Assembly: GCF_900188485.1 (NCBI RefSeq)
Contig: NZ_FZPH01000012.1
Coordinates: 217,368-281,367, forward strand
Direction of reading: 5' to 3'
Origin: Asanoa hainanensis
GTDB lineage: Bacteria > Actinomycetota > Actinomycetes > Mycobacteriales > Micromonosporaceae
Length of the DNA stretch: 64,000 nt
Below the pieces are notes generated by a model that saw only the letters and a program-made list of their open reading frames with translations, did no database searches and was not told where the DNA came from. Positions 33,645 to 41,773 of the stretch are shown here, piece by piece (the first letter of the stretch is position 1; every line of letters starts with the position of its first letter). The translations under genes were made by a program, and so were the position numbers.

Positions 33645-34511
33645 TCACCGCACCGCGGCGGCCACCGCGACCTCACGCACGACCGCTACCGGGCAGTGCG
33701 CATGGTGGATCAGCTCTTGGCCGACCGATCCGAGGAACGTGCCGCTGAAGGCGCCCCGGCCGCGGGAGCCGACCACCACCAGCCTGGCACCGGCACTGGC
33801 CGCGACGAGATGTCCCGCGGCGCTTCCGATGAGCACGTCCGTCGACACGGACACCTGCGGGTACTTCTGGTTCCAGGTGGCGACCTGGTGGTCGAGGTCG
33901 TCCTTGAGCTGCTGTGCGGCGATCTCGAGGTAGTACCGGGTCGGCGGCGGGGACCAGGTCCGGATGACGCGCAACGGAGACCGCGTGGCCGCGGCCTTCT
34001 CGAAGCCGAACGCGAGGGCGAGCACCGAGCACGGCGAACCGTCGAAACCGACCACGACGTCTCCCTCGGCCTGGCTCACCCCGGCCCGCACCACGATGAC
34101 CGGGCAGTGGGCGTGGGTGGAGACGGACAAGGCGGTCGAGCCGATCAACAACTCCGCGAAACCTCCCTTGCCGCGACCACCGACCACGACCAGTGCGGCG
34201 TTGGCCGAAACGTCCCGGAGGCAAACCTGGGCGGGTCCGTCCATGACCTCGGCGGTCACCGCGACCTCGGGGTGCGACGATCGGGCGTCCTCGACGGCAT
34301 AGGCCAGCGTTGCCCGGGCGTCGGCGTGGGCCTCGTCGTCCGGCCAGGCGCTCGGGCCGGGCGCGAACAGCGTCGGACCGATGTACCAGGCGAACGCGTA
34401 CACCAGCTTGACGGGTGCGGACGCGCGGGCGCCCTCGTCGAGCGCCCAGCTCAGGGCGGCCCGTGCGTCGGGCGAGCCGTCGTATCCGACAACGATCGGG
34501 CGGGCGTCCAT
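33645..34511 (-). CDS. universal stress protein, tandem domains
   Basis: Tandem USP of 288 aa. IVVGYDGSPDARAALSWAL opens it. ATP-binding signatures are GGRGKGGFAELLIGSTAL and GSRGRGAFSGTFLGSVGQ. ATG 34511 follows AGGAGG. It is divergent from nitroreductase copy 4 with a DosR-like palindrome between. Domain 1 begins with an unusual Tyr (GYDGS), otherwise the fold is standard. Confidence 0.9.
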   Translation of the reverse strand: MDARPIVVGYDGSPDARAALSWALDEGARASAPVKLVYAFAWYIGPTLFAPGPSAWPDDEAHADARATLAYAVEDARSSHPEVAVTAEVMDGPAQVCLRDVSANAALVVVGGRGKGGFAELLIGSTALSVSTHAHCPVIVVRAGVSQAEGDVVVGFDGSPCSVLALAFGFEKAAATRSPLRVIRTWSPPPTRYYLEIAAQQLKDDLDHQVATWNQKYPQVSVSTDVLIGSAAGHLVAASAGARLVVVGSRGRGAFSGTFLGSVGQELIHHAHCPVAVVREVAVAAAVR

Positions 34512-34575
34512 GACGGTGCCTCCTGACATCTCGTGGCTACAGGTCAAGCGAAGCGCGTTGCGTGGAGACCCGGCA

Positions 34576-34589
34576 GGGCCAACCGGCCC
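34576..34589. promoter_or_regulatory. DosR-like box
   Basis: GGGCC-AACC-GGCCC is a perfect inverted repeat and matches 8 of 10 arm positions. It lies 65 nt before the USP and 82 nt before the divergent nitroreductase copy 4. Confidence 0.45.
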
Positions 34590-34670
34590 CCGGTATGCGT
34601 GCCGGTCGGCCTTGCCCGGTGTCGCGTTGATGGGGTTGCCTGGAAATCGGCGCAGCTAGGAGAGGACAGG

Positions 34671-35669
34671 ATGATGTCGCGTATCGAAAACCCCACCGCG
34701 GTAGCGCTCGCCGAGGCCGCCAACGCGGCCGGCTACGCGCCGTCGATCCACAACACGCAGCCGTGGCGCTGGCAGGTATTACCCGATCGGCTCGCCCTGT
34801 TCGCGGACCGGACCCGGCAGCTCACCGCGACCGATCCCGACGGCCGGATGCTGGATATCAGTTGCGGCGCCGCTTTGCAGCACGCGCGCCTGGCGCTCGC
34901 GGCGGTCGGCTGGAACACGAGGGTCATTTACCTGCCCGACCCGACGACGCCGGACTTGCTCGCCGAGCTCGTCGTGTCCGACCGGGTCGCGCCCGCGCCC
35001 GAGACGATGCGGATGGTGCAGGCGATGCGCACGCGGCACACCGACCGCCGTCCGGTGTCCGACGAGCCGATTCCCGCTGGCGTTCCGGAAGCGCTGACGC
35101 GTGCCGCTGACGGTCTGGCCCGGCTGCACATGCTCACCAACGACCAGGTCATCGACCTCGCCGGCGCGGCGCACCGCGCCGCCGAGATCGAGGCGGACGA
35201 TCCCCGGATTCGGGCGGAGCTCGCCTACTGGACCAGCAGATCCGCGCGGGACGGCACCGGCCTGCCGCGGGATGTGCTGCCGGAGCGCCCACAGCAGACG
35301 ACCGTTCCGGGACGGGACTTCGGAATGCCGGGCACGCTGCCGATCGGCTCTGGCCATGACCGTCAGGCGCGGTACGCACTGCTCTACGGCGACGAGGACG
35401 AGCCCCGTTCCTGGTTGCGGGCGGGCGCCGCACTGGCCGCGGTCTGGCTGGTCGCGGTGAGGCTGGGTGTGTCCGTGGTGCCGCTCAGCGGCGTTATCGA
35501 GGTGACCGCCACCCGGGAGACCCTGCGCGCGATCCTCGCCGGGATCGGCCAGCCGTACATCGTCATGCGGTTGGGTATGGCGGACCCGGCGCACGCGGGA
35601 CCGCCCCACACCGCGCGCATGCCGGCCAGCCAGACCGTCGACCTGTCAGCCGTCAGCGCAGACGTCTGA
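34671..35669 (+). CDS. Acg-family nitroreductase-like flavoprotein (copy 4)
   Basis: Protein of 332 aa. YAPSIHNTQPWRWQV lies near residue 23 and MRTRHTDRRPVSDEPIP near 120. The C-terminal half has AVWLVAVRLGVSVVPLSGVI. AGGAGAGGA precedes tandem ATGs at 34671 and 34674. It shares a bidirectional promoter with a USP gene. As in the family, FMN is expected to bind but a catalytic substrate is unknown. Confidence 0.85.
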   Translation: MMSRIENPTAVALAEAANAAGYAPSIHNTQPWRWQVLPDRLALFADRTRQLTATDPDGRMLDISCGAALQHARLALAAVGWNTRVIYLPDPTTPDLLAELVVSDRVAPAPETMRMVQAMRTRHTDRRPVSDEPIPAGVPEALTRAADGLARLHMLTNDQVIDLAGAAHRAAEIEADDPRIRAELAYWTSRSARDGTGLPRDVLPERPQQTTVPGRDFGMPGTLPIGSGHDRQARYALLYGDEDEPRSWLRAGAALAAVWLVAVRLGVSVVPLSGVIEVTATRETLRAILAGIGQPYIVMRLGMADPAHAGPPHTARMPASQTVDLSAVSADV

Positions 35670-35724
35670 GACGTCGAGCCTGGGCGACGCGGGTTCTCCA
35701 CCGCCCGACATCGAGGGGGCAGCC

Positions 35725-35829
35725 ATGCCGATCCAGGTGCTCGTCGATGACGACGGCTCACCCACGGCGAACCAGCTCCGGATTATGCGGATCGTCCGCG
35801 TTCGGCCCGCCAGTGTTCGTACGCGTTGA
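35725..35829 (+). CDS. 34-aa ORF, doubtful
   Basis: ATG 35725 with a GAGGGGG ribosome site encodes MPIQVLVDDDGSPTANQLRI and 14 more residues, overlapping the 3' end of the convergent sulP gene. The start looks genuine but the tail is Arg/Val-rich and may be out of frame. It may be the relic 5' end of a larger gene. No family recognised. Confidence 0.2.
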   Translation: MPIQVLVDDDGSPTANQLRIMRIVRVRPASVRTR

Positions 35830-37495
35830 CGGCGGTCGGCAGCGTCGGGAAGATGCGGTCCGCTCCGACCGCCGCGGCCAGCCCGAAGGCCTGCAGGTCG
35901 TCGAGCAGGTCCTGCTTGACTCGGGCGAGGGCGAAGACGATGCCGCGCTCCTCGAGGTCGCGGCGGAGGCGCTCCACGGCGTCCAGCGCGGTGATGTCGA
36001 CTTCCACGTTGGCCTCGGTGTTGAGCACGAACCAGGCGACCCGCTCGCGTTGCTGGTCGACGGCGGCCAGGGCACGACGGTGGAAATCCTCGGCGTTGGC
36101 GAAGAACAGCGGTGAGTCGTACCGGTAGATCACCAGACCCGGCACGGTGTGTGCCTGTGGAAAGTCGTCCACGTCGTGCATGCCGGGCAGCCCCGGCACC
36201 AGTCCTTGCACGGCGTCGTGTGGGCGGGCGACGCGAAGGAGCATCTCGGCGACCGACAACCCGACGGCGAACAGGACACCGTAGAGGATGTCGAACGCGA
36301 GCACGCCGGCGAAAGCGCCGAGCGCGAGCAGCAGCTCACTGCGCCGGAACCTGGCGAGCCGGCGGAAGCCGGCCAGGTCGATGAGCCGCACGGCGGCGTA
36401 CACGACGATCGCGCCGAGCGCGGCGGTGGGGAAGTGGACCAGCAGCGGGCCGAGGAATAACAAGGTCGCGATCACCAGTACGAGCGCCACCAGGGAGTAC
36501 AGCTGGCTGCGCGCACCGACGGCGCTGGCCAACGCGGTGCGGCTGCCGCTGCTGCTGATCGGAAACCCTTGCAACAGGCCCGATCCCACGTTGGCGACCC
36601 CGAGCGCGACGAACTCCTGGTTGGCGTCGACGTCGTGGCGGTCGGTCGTGCTGTCCCGGCCCGCGAACGACCGTGCGGTCAGGATGTTGTCGGTGTAGCC
36701 GACCAGCAGGACACCCGCCGCCGGGAGCACGAGGCTCGCCAACTGGTCCAACTCCGGGAACGCCGGAGAGGGCAACCCTGACGGGATCGCCCCGATGACC
36801 TGGATCCCGTGGCGCTCCAGGCCGAACAGGGCGACCGCCGCTGTGGCCAGCAGCACTGCCAGAAGCGGAGCCGGAGCGAGGGGCAGGAGACGCTGAGCGC
36901 CGAACAGGAACACCAGTACGACGGCCGCGAAGGCGACAGTGGCGCCGTGCGCGTCCGACAGGTGCGTCACGAAGGAGGCGAGCTGCGTGAAGAACGACTG
37001 GCCGCTGACGGGTACACCGGTCAGCTTGCCCAGTTGTCCGACGATCATGATGAGCGCCACACCGGCCAGATAGCCGACGAGGATCGGGCGGGAGAGCAGG
37101 TCGGCCACGAACCCGAGTCGGACCAGCCGCGCGATCAGGCACAGCCCGCCGACCATCAGCGCCAGCGCGGCCGCGAGGCTCGCATAGCGGCCCGGGTCGC
37201 CGGCCGCGAGCGGCCCGACGACCACCGCGGTCATGAGCGCTGTCGTCGACTCGGGGCCGATGGACAACACCCGCGAGCTCCCGAAGATGGCGTAGGCCGC
37301 CAGCGCGGGCAGGATCGCCCACAAACCCGCGACCGGGGGAAGCCCCGCGACGGTCGCGTACGCCAGTACCTGCGGAACCAGATACGCGGCGACGGTCACC
37401 CCCGCGACCACGTCTCCCCGCAGCCATCGGCGCTGGTATCCGCTCAGCGTGACGACGCCAGGAAAAAGTGATCGGAGCGTCGGACGGTGGGCCAT
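35783..37495 (-). CDS. SulP-family anion transporter with STAS domain
   Basis: Membrane protein of 570 aa. About 11-12 helices span residues 25-430 (VVAGVTVAAYLVPQVLAYA is the SulP signature region; QGFPISSSGSRTALASAVGA the second conserved loop). A cytoplasmic STAS domain follows at 445-560 (LNTEANVEVDITALDAVERL). SulP proteins move sulfate, bicarbonate or other anions. ATG 37495 is chosen because homology starts there. It is divergent from nitroreductase copy 5, and a weak DosR-like half box lies between. Similar SulP genes occur near dormancy genes in mycobacteria. The substrate is not resolved. Confidence 0.88.
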   Translation of the reverse strand: MAHRPTLRSLFPGVVTLSGYQRRWLRGDVVAGVTVAAYLVPQVLAYATVAGLPPVAGLWAILPALAAYAIFGSSRVLSIGPESTTALMTAVVVGPLAAGDPGRYASLAAALALMVGGLCLIARLVRLGFVADLLSRPILVGYLAGVALIMIVGQLGKLTGVPVSGQSFFTQLASFVTHLSDAHGATVAFAAVVLVFLFGAQRLLPLAPAPLLAVLLATAAVALFGLERHGIQVIGAIPSGLPSPAFPELDQLASLVLPAAGVLLVGYTDNILTARSFAGRDSTTDRHDVDANQEFVALGVANVGSGLLQGFPISSSGSRTALASAVGARSQLYSLVALVLVIATLLFLGPLLVHFPTAALGAIVVYAAVRLIDLAGFRRLARFRRSELLLALGAFAGVLAFDILYGVLFAVGLSVAEMLLRVARPHDAVQGLVPGLPGMHDVDDFPQAHTVPGLVIYRYDSPLFFANAEDFHRRALAAVDQQRERVAWFVLNTEANVEVDITALDAVERLRRDLEERGIVFALARVKQDLLDDLQAFGLAAAVGADRIFPTLPTAVNAYEHWRAERGRSA

Positions 37496-37530
37496 CCCGA
37501 CATTGTGGCCGGTGACCCTACCCGGGCGTC

Positions 37531-37544
37531 GGAACCTTCGGCGC
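37531..37544. promoter_or_regulatory. weak DosR-like box
   Basis: GGAAC-CTTC-GGCGC matches 7 of 10 arm positions. It is mainly notable because it sits in the same relative place as the box of nitroreductase copy 2. Confidence 0.3.
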
Positions 37545-37601
37545 ACAATGCGGGTCGGGCGGCGCTGGTGGGGCAGCTGTCGCCTGGATCACGCTGGCGC
37601 C

Positions 37602-38588
37602 ATGAACGAGCACCTCTGGTTCAGCGCGGACGGTCTGCCGGGGCCGGCGCTGCGGGAATGCCTGGCCGCGGCGACCGCGGCTCCCTCGATCCACAACACC
37701 CAGCCATGGCTGTTCCGGGCTCGGGGTTCCACCGTGGAGGTGATCGCCGATATGGCGCGAAGCCTCGTGACCGTCGATCCGGATGGTCGGGAGTTGTACG
37801 TCAGCGTCGGCGCCGCCCTGTTCAACCTGCGCGTGGCCATTCGGGCACATGGCCGACAGCCCCGCGTAGCGGTGTTGCCCGACCCCGGTCGGCCAGAGGT
37901 CGTCGCCCGGGTCACGGTGGGCCGCGCGCAGGCTCCCACGCCGGAAGTGACGGCCCTCGCCGGCGCCATCGACCGCCGGCACACCAACCGGCGGCCCTAT
38001 CGCGACCGACCGGTCCCCGCGACCGTACTGGCCGACCTCGCGGTGGCTGGTGACCGTGAGCGTGCCACGGTGATCGTCGCCGACGCCGCTCGGCGGTCGG
38101 CGGTGTGGGCCCTCGCGCGGACGGCGGACAACATCCTGCGTTCCGACCCCGGCTACCGGGCGGAGCTGGCCGCGTGGACGACTTCCGGTGGGGCCGGCCG
38201 TCGTGACGGCGTTCCGCGCGACGCGTTCAGCCCTTGCGACACGAACAGGGCCATCCCGCTCCGCGACTTCGGGCTCGGGAACGGTGCCCCGACCGCCACA
38301 GTGCCGTTCGAACGGGAGCCGACGACGCTGCTGGTCCTCACCGGCGGCGATGCCCCCGCCGACTGGACGAGGGCGGGGATGGCCCTCGAGCGGGTCCTGC
38401 TCAGCGCGACCGCCCGAGGCCTGGCGGCCACACCGCTCAGCCAGGTCGTCGAGGTGCCACGGTTGCGGTTGCTGCTGGCCGACTGGGCGAACGGCCTGGT
38501 CCTTCAGACGGTGCTCCGAGTCGGATACCCGGCGACCCGGGCACGCCCGACGCCGCGCCGGCCGCTGGAAGAGGTCCTGCTGCCCTAG
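37602..38588 (+). CDS. Acg-family nitroreductase-like flavoprotein (copy 5)
   Basis: Protein of 328 aa. MNEHLWFSADGLPGP opens it, AAPSIHNTQPWLFRA is near residue 30 and RRHTNRRPYRDRPVP near 127. The same length and opening as copy 2 indicate duplication. There is no ribosome site before ATG 37602. It is divergent from sulP. The DUF1918 gene follows after 154 nt. The fold is intact, so FMN binding is expected. Confidence 0.85.
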   Translation: MNEHLWFSADGLPGPALRECLAAATAAPSIHNTQPWLFRARGSTVEVIADMARSLVTVDPDGRELYVSVGAALFNLRVAIRAHGRQPRVAVLPDPGRPEVVARVTVGRAQAPTPEVTALAGAIDRRHTNRRPYRDRPVPATVLADLAVAGDRERATVIVADAARRSAVWALARTADNILRSDPGYRAELAAWTTSGGAGRRDGVPRDAFSPCDTNRAIPLRDFGLGNGAPTATVPFEREPTTLLVLTGGDAPADWTRAGMALERVLLSATARGLAATPLSQVVEVPRLRLLLADWANGLVLQTVLRVGYPATRARPTPRRPLEEVLLP

Positions 38589-38742
38589 CCGGGGCCTTCG
38601 TGGTCCCGCCCGCAACAGCTGTCACGTCGGTTGTCGTCGCGTCCAGTGGTCCCGACGAGAGGTGACCAATGCCGGTACCGGCTCCCATCTGGCCGGACGA
38701 GGCTCGAAACACGAAGACGCTCACAACGGAAGGGACAAGGCG

Positions 38743-38937
38743 ATGAAGGCCAAGGTCGGTGACCGCCTGATCCTCGAAGCCACCCACGTCGGTGACCACC
38801 GTCGCTACGGCGTCGTCATCGCGTTGAGACACGAGGACGGGACGCCGCCGTACGTCGTGCGCTGGCTGGACGACGGCCACGAAGCGCTGGTCTTTCCCGG
38901 TCCCGACTCGCGGATCGAGCAACCAACCGGAAGCTGA
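38743..38937 (+). CDS. DUF1918 small protein
   Basis: 64-aa single-domain protein with the DUF1918 pattern: KAKVGDRLILEATHVGDHRR, then GVVIALRHEDGTPPYVVRWL and DGHEALVFPGPDSRI. It is a small SH3-like beta-barrel of unknown role, common in actinobacteria and often near stress genes. ATG 38743 follows GGAAGGGA; the longer ORF upstream is a shadow of the nitroreductase. A GGGGCCTTCGTGGTCCC stretch at 38591 resembles a DosR-like box but has the wrong spacing. Confidence 0.85.
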   Translation: MKAKVGDRLILEATHVGDHRRYGVVIALRHEDGTPPYVVRWLDDGHEALVFPGPDSRIEQPTGS

Positions 38938-38962
38938 CCGGTCCGCGGGTCCTCCGTGCTCG

Positions 38963-39964
38963 TCACCGGACGAGGACGGTCACGGCGGCGAAGTAGACGA
39001 CGATCGTGAGCAGGTCCTGCACCACCGTCGCGAGCGGTCCCGAGCCGAAGGCGGGATCGTGACCGAGCCGATGGAGGAGCCACGGCAGGGCGAGCGCGAC
39101 GAGCACCGCGCTGGAGCTCGCCGCCAGGGTCGCGATGGCGACGGCCGCGGCCAGGCCAGGGTCCTGCCAGACACCGACGATCACCGCGAACATCAGTCCG
39201 CCGAGCATCGCGCCGACCATGAGGCCGGTGAGGGTCTCGGGCGCCACCAGGCGGCGGATGCCGACGCCGACCGACAGTCCCCGAATGGCTACGGCCTCGG
39301 TCTGCGTGCCGACCGCGTCGGCCAGGTAGACGATGCCCGGGATGAAGTACGCGACGACGAGGTTCGCGCTCAGCTCAGCCTCGAAAGCGCCCATCAGCAC
39401 AGCCGAGAGCATGGCGCCGACCAGTCCGACCGCGAGCCAGGGCAGGCGATGCCACAGGCGCCGTCGGACCGTCTCCACCGTCGCCGAGCGGGCGGCCGCC
39501 GCGTCCCGCATGAAGCCGCCCATGCGGGCCAGGTCTTCGTCGTGTTCCTCCAGTAGGACCTCCAGCAGGCGCTGTGGTGGGACCAGCCCGACGAGCCGTC
39601 CGTCGGCGTCCACCACGGCAAGGCCGGGCTCGCCGTGCCGCACCGCCCGCCACGCGGCGGATTCTTGATCGGTGCCCGGCCCCACGACGGGTGGTTCCGG
39701 GTCCATGACCGCGTCCATGGTCGCCGCGTGCGGAGCCGCGAGTATTCGTTCGATGGTTGCCAGTCCGCGGAGCTCGCCGTCGACGCACACCGCGACGACG
39801 GAGGCGCTGCTGAAGTGCCGGCCCCGAAGACCGCGCAGCACGGCGTCCACCGACTCGTCGGGCCGGACGATCGGCACGTTCGCGGTCGCGTGCGCCGCGG
39901 CTGTGCCCGGGTTGCCGTTCGCGGATCCGGGCAGCGCGGGCGCGGGGATGGTCTTGTCGGTCAC
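38963..39964 (-). CDS. MgtE-like transporter lacking the N domain
   Basis: Protein of 333 aa. A CBS pair (about 25-145: VDAVLRGLRGRHFSSASVVA, then GLVPPQRLLEVLLEEHDED) is joined to an MgtE membrane domain of about five helices (from residue 175; LMGAFEAELSANLVVAYFIP, then DAVGTQTEAVAIRGLSVG). In true MgtE Mg2+ channels, CBS and an N domain gate the pore; here the N domain is missing. GTG 39964 is used because AGGAGG is upstream and homology starts there. A DosR-like box lies 75 nt upstream. Confidence 0.82.
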   Translation of the reverse strand: MTDKTIPAPALPGSANGNPGTAAAHATANVPIVRPDESVDAVLRGLRGRHFSSASVVAVCVDGELRGLATIERILAAPHAATMDAVMDPEPPVVGPGTDQESAAWRAVRHGEPGLAVVDADGRLVGLVPPQRLLEVLLEEHDEDLARMGGFMRDAAAARSATVETVRRRLWHRLPWLAVGLVGAMLSAVLMGAFEAELSANLVVAYFIPGIVYLADAVGTQTEAVAIRGLSVGVGIRRLVAPETLTGLMVGAMLGGLMFAVIVGVWQDPGLAAAVAIATLAASSSAVLVALALPWLLHRLGHDPAFGSGPLATVVQDLLTIVVYFAAVTVLVR

Positions 39965-40038
39965 CACAGCCTCCTGGCCCTCCATCCAGTGTGGTCCCGG
40001 TGTCTGGATGGTGAAAGGGGTCCACAGGCTCGCTGCGG

Positions 40039-40052
40039 AGGACCTTCGGCCC
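40039..40052. promoter_or_regulatory. DosR-like box
   Basis: AGGAC-CTTC-GGCCC, identical to the box at 22850. It is 75 nt before the leftward MgtE-like gene and about 45 nt before the DsrE remnant. Confidence 0.58.
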
Positions 40053-40095
40053 TGGAGCGTCGGGTTCGGCGGCTTCCTAACGTCGACTGCGGAGG

Positions 40096-40215
40096 GATGC
40101 GATGAGACGACTGCCGGGCGCAAGCTCGCCATCATCTGTTCCAAGGCAAACCTCGACATGGCTACCCCGGGCTGGTGCTCGCCAACACCGCCCTAGGAGA
40201 AGGCGTGGAAACCCA
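40096..40215 (+). pseudogene. DsrE/DsrF-family remnant
   Basis: Behind a GGAGGG ribosome site, successive frames give DETTAGRKLAIICSKANLDM, then (after a one-base shift) YPGLVLANTALGEGVET. This is the conserved N-terminus of DsrE/DsrF-like sulfur-relay-fold proteins; the remainder is lost. At least two indels and a truncation make it non-functional. It lies right behind a DosR-like box, so it was probably a member of the regulon. Confidence 0.5.
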
Positions 40216-40309
40216 GCGCGGCCGACTTCATCGAGAGGACCGACGGTGCCCAACTGCTGTTATCTGACACCGGAGCGAGCACGAGCTCGGGCACTTCGGC
40301 GACGGCAGG

Positions 40310-40323
40310 ATGACCTTCGTCCC
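40310..40323. promoter_or_regulatory. DosR-like box
   Basis: ATGAC-CTTC-GTCCC matches 8 of 10 arm positions, 64 nt before the Hsp20 start. Confidence 0.5.
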
Positions 40324-40386
40324 TGCCTCCACGATGGATGGAGGTGGTCGAATAGACAAGGAGTATCGATGAAAGGAGGGGTCAGG

Positions 40387-40827
40387 ATGAGTAGCGTGAC
40401 GTTGCGGACGCGCGGCCTGTTCCCGACGGAGTGGCCCACGTTCGCCTGGCTACCGCTGGGAGGACCGTCCATCCGCATCGAGGAGTTCCTGGACACCCAG
40501 GACTACGTGGTCCGAGCGGAGCTGCCCGGCGTAGACCCGAAGAACGACATCCACGTCACGGTGACGGACGGCGGACTCGTCATCAAGGTGGAACGCAAGG
40601 AGGAGCACCGGACCGAGGACGGCAAGGTCGTGCATTCCGAGTTCCACTACGGCTCGCTGTTCCGGCACATCCCGCTGCCCGGAGGAGCGCGCGGGGACAA
40701 GGTCACGGCGACCTACGAGGCCGGCATCCTCGAGGTGCGGGTCGCGGTGGGCGAGGTCGTCCCGAAGACCCGCGAGATCCCGGTCATCGTGGGCAACGGC
40801 AAGCCGGCGGCCATCAAGAAGAGCTGA
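40387..40827 (+). CDS. Hsp20/alpha-crystallin small heat-shock protein
   Basis: Canonical small heat-shock protein of 146 aa. An N-terminal arm is followed by an alpha-crystallin domain (residues about 35-130: DYVVRAELPGVDPKNDIHVT, then HSEFHYGSLFRHIPLPGGA and ATYEAGILEVRV) and a C-terminal REIPVIVG tail with an I-x-V anchor. This is the likely equivalent of mycobacterial HspX (Acr), the main DosR product. ATG 40387 has AAGGAGG 7 nt upstream. An in-frame ATG at 40369 also has AAGGAG, so two N-termini are possible. A strong terminator follows. Confidence 0.92.
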   Translation: MSSVTLRTRGLFPTEWPTFAWLPLGGPSIRIEEFLDTQDYVVRAELPGVDPKNDIHVTVTDGGLVIKVERKEEHRTEDGKVVHSEFHYGSLFRHIPLPGGARGDKVTATYEAGILEVRVAVGEVVPKTREIPVIVGNGKPAAIKKS

Positions 40828-40841
40828 CCCGCGTCAGCGTA

Positions 40842-40870
40842 CGGCGCCCGACCCCACGGGTCGGGCGCCG
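40842..40870. terminator. stem-loop terminator, 13-bp stem
   Basis: CGGCGCCCGACCC (40842-40854) pairs perfectly with GGGTCGGGCGCCG (40858-40870) around a CAC loop after the Hsp20 gene. Confidence 0.8.
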
Positions 40871-40899
40871 CTGCACGTGTGCCGGCCCCGGCCGAGGAG

Positions 40900-40913
40900 C
40901 CGACCTTCGACCC
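40900..40913. promoter_or_regulatory. DosR-like box
   Basis: CCGAC-CTTC-GACCC matches 7 of 10 arm positions, 83 nt before the CBS-BON copy 3 start. Confidence 0.42.
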
Positions 40914-40996
40914 TGTGAGACGGGCACAACGCCGCTGCCCGCGCTTGGTACTTCGCGCGATCCTGCAGGTGGAGGGGAGCGGAGAAAGGATCAGAG

Positions 40997-41713
40997 ATGA
41001 GACAGTGGACCGTTCAGGATGTCATGACACACGACGTCGTGTCGGTCGCGCCCGACGCCTCGTACCGCGAGGTGGTCAACGTCCTGGTGGACAGTGGCGT
41101 CAGCGCGGCGCCTGTCGTCGACGCTCGCGGCCACGTCGTCGGAGTGGTGTCGGAGGCAGACCTGCTGCACAAGGTGGAAGCGGTCGGCGACGAGGCGCAC
41201 CGGCGCCACTTCGCCGGCAGGCGCCGTAGTCACGCGCTGACGGTCGGTGCCGTCGCCGCCGATCTGATGACCGCGCCGGCCGTCGTCATCGCGCCCGATG
41301 CCTCGATCGCCGCGGCGGCCCGGCGGCTGGAGTCCGAACGCATCAAGCGGATGCCGGTGGTGGACGTGCAGCGTCGCCTCGTCGGCATCGTGTCGCGCCG
41401 GGACCTGCTGTGGATCCACACCAGGACGGACGCCGACGTCCGTTCCGAGATCGTCGACCACGTCCTGCTGCGCACGCTCTGGATCGACCCGGCCGCGGTC
41501 GAGGTGGATGTCGTCGACGGAGTTGTGTCGCTGGCGGGCCGCCTCGAGAGCCGCAGCCTGGCCGGCCTGGTGGCCAGCCTCGTGTCCAAGGTCGCCGGCG
41601 TCGTCGAGGTGATCGACCGGTTGGCCTGGGATCAGGACGACTCACGTGTGGTCCGTGCCGCCGGCTACCCGTTCGGCACGCCCGAGCGCCTCATGCGGCC
41701 GTCCACAAACTGA
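40997..41713 (+). CDS. CBS-CBS-BON protein (copy 3)
   Basis: Protein of 238 aa. CBS repeats close with GVVSEADLLHKVEAVG and GIVSRRDLLWIHT; the BON domain holds VDVVDGVVSLAGRLESRS. The ATG follows GGAGAAAGGA. Same architecture as the copies at 27986 and 31047, but with a longer C-terminal tail. It has its own box upstream and a terminator shared with the convergent phosphoribosyltransferase gene. Confidence 0.88.
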   Translation: MRQWTVQDVMTHDVVSVAPDASYREVVNVLVDSGVSAAPVVDARGHVVGVVSEADLLHKVEAVGDEAHRRHFAGRRRSHALTVGAVAADLMTAPAVVIAPDASIAAAARRLESERIKRMPVVDVQRRLVGIVSRRDLLWIHTRTDADVRSEIVDHVLLRTLWIDPAAVEVDVVDGVVSLAGRLESRSLAGLVASLVSKVAGVVEVIDRLAWDQDDSRVVRAAGYPFGTPERLMRPSTN

Positions 41714-41731
41714 CCGGCAGGGCCCGCGAAA

Positions 41732-41760
41732 GGGTGCGGCGGCCTCTTGCCGCCGCACCC
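41732..41760. terminator. bidirectional stem-loop terminator, 11-bp stem
   Basis: GGGTGCGGCGG (41732-41742) and CCGCCGCACCC (41750-41760) pair perfectly across 7 nt, between convergent CBS-BON and phosphoribosyltransferase genes. Confidence 0.78.
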
Positions 41761-41773
41761 TCGTTGGCCCGGC

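Noticed and set aside
38588..38607. GGGGCCTTCGTGGTCCC as a DosR-like box before DUF1918
   Set aside because: The arms GGGCC and GTCCC are 6 nt apart instead of 4, so it was not counted.
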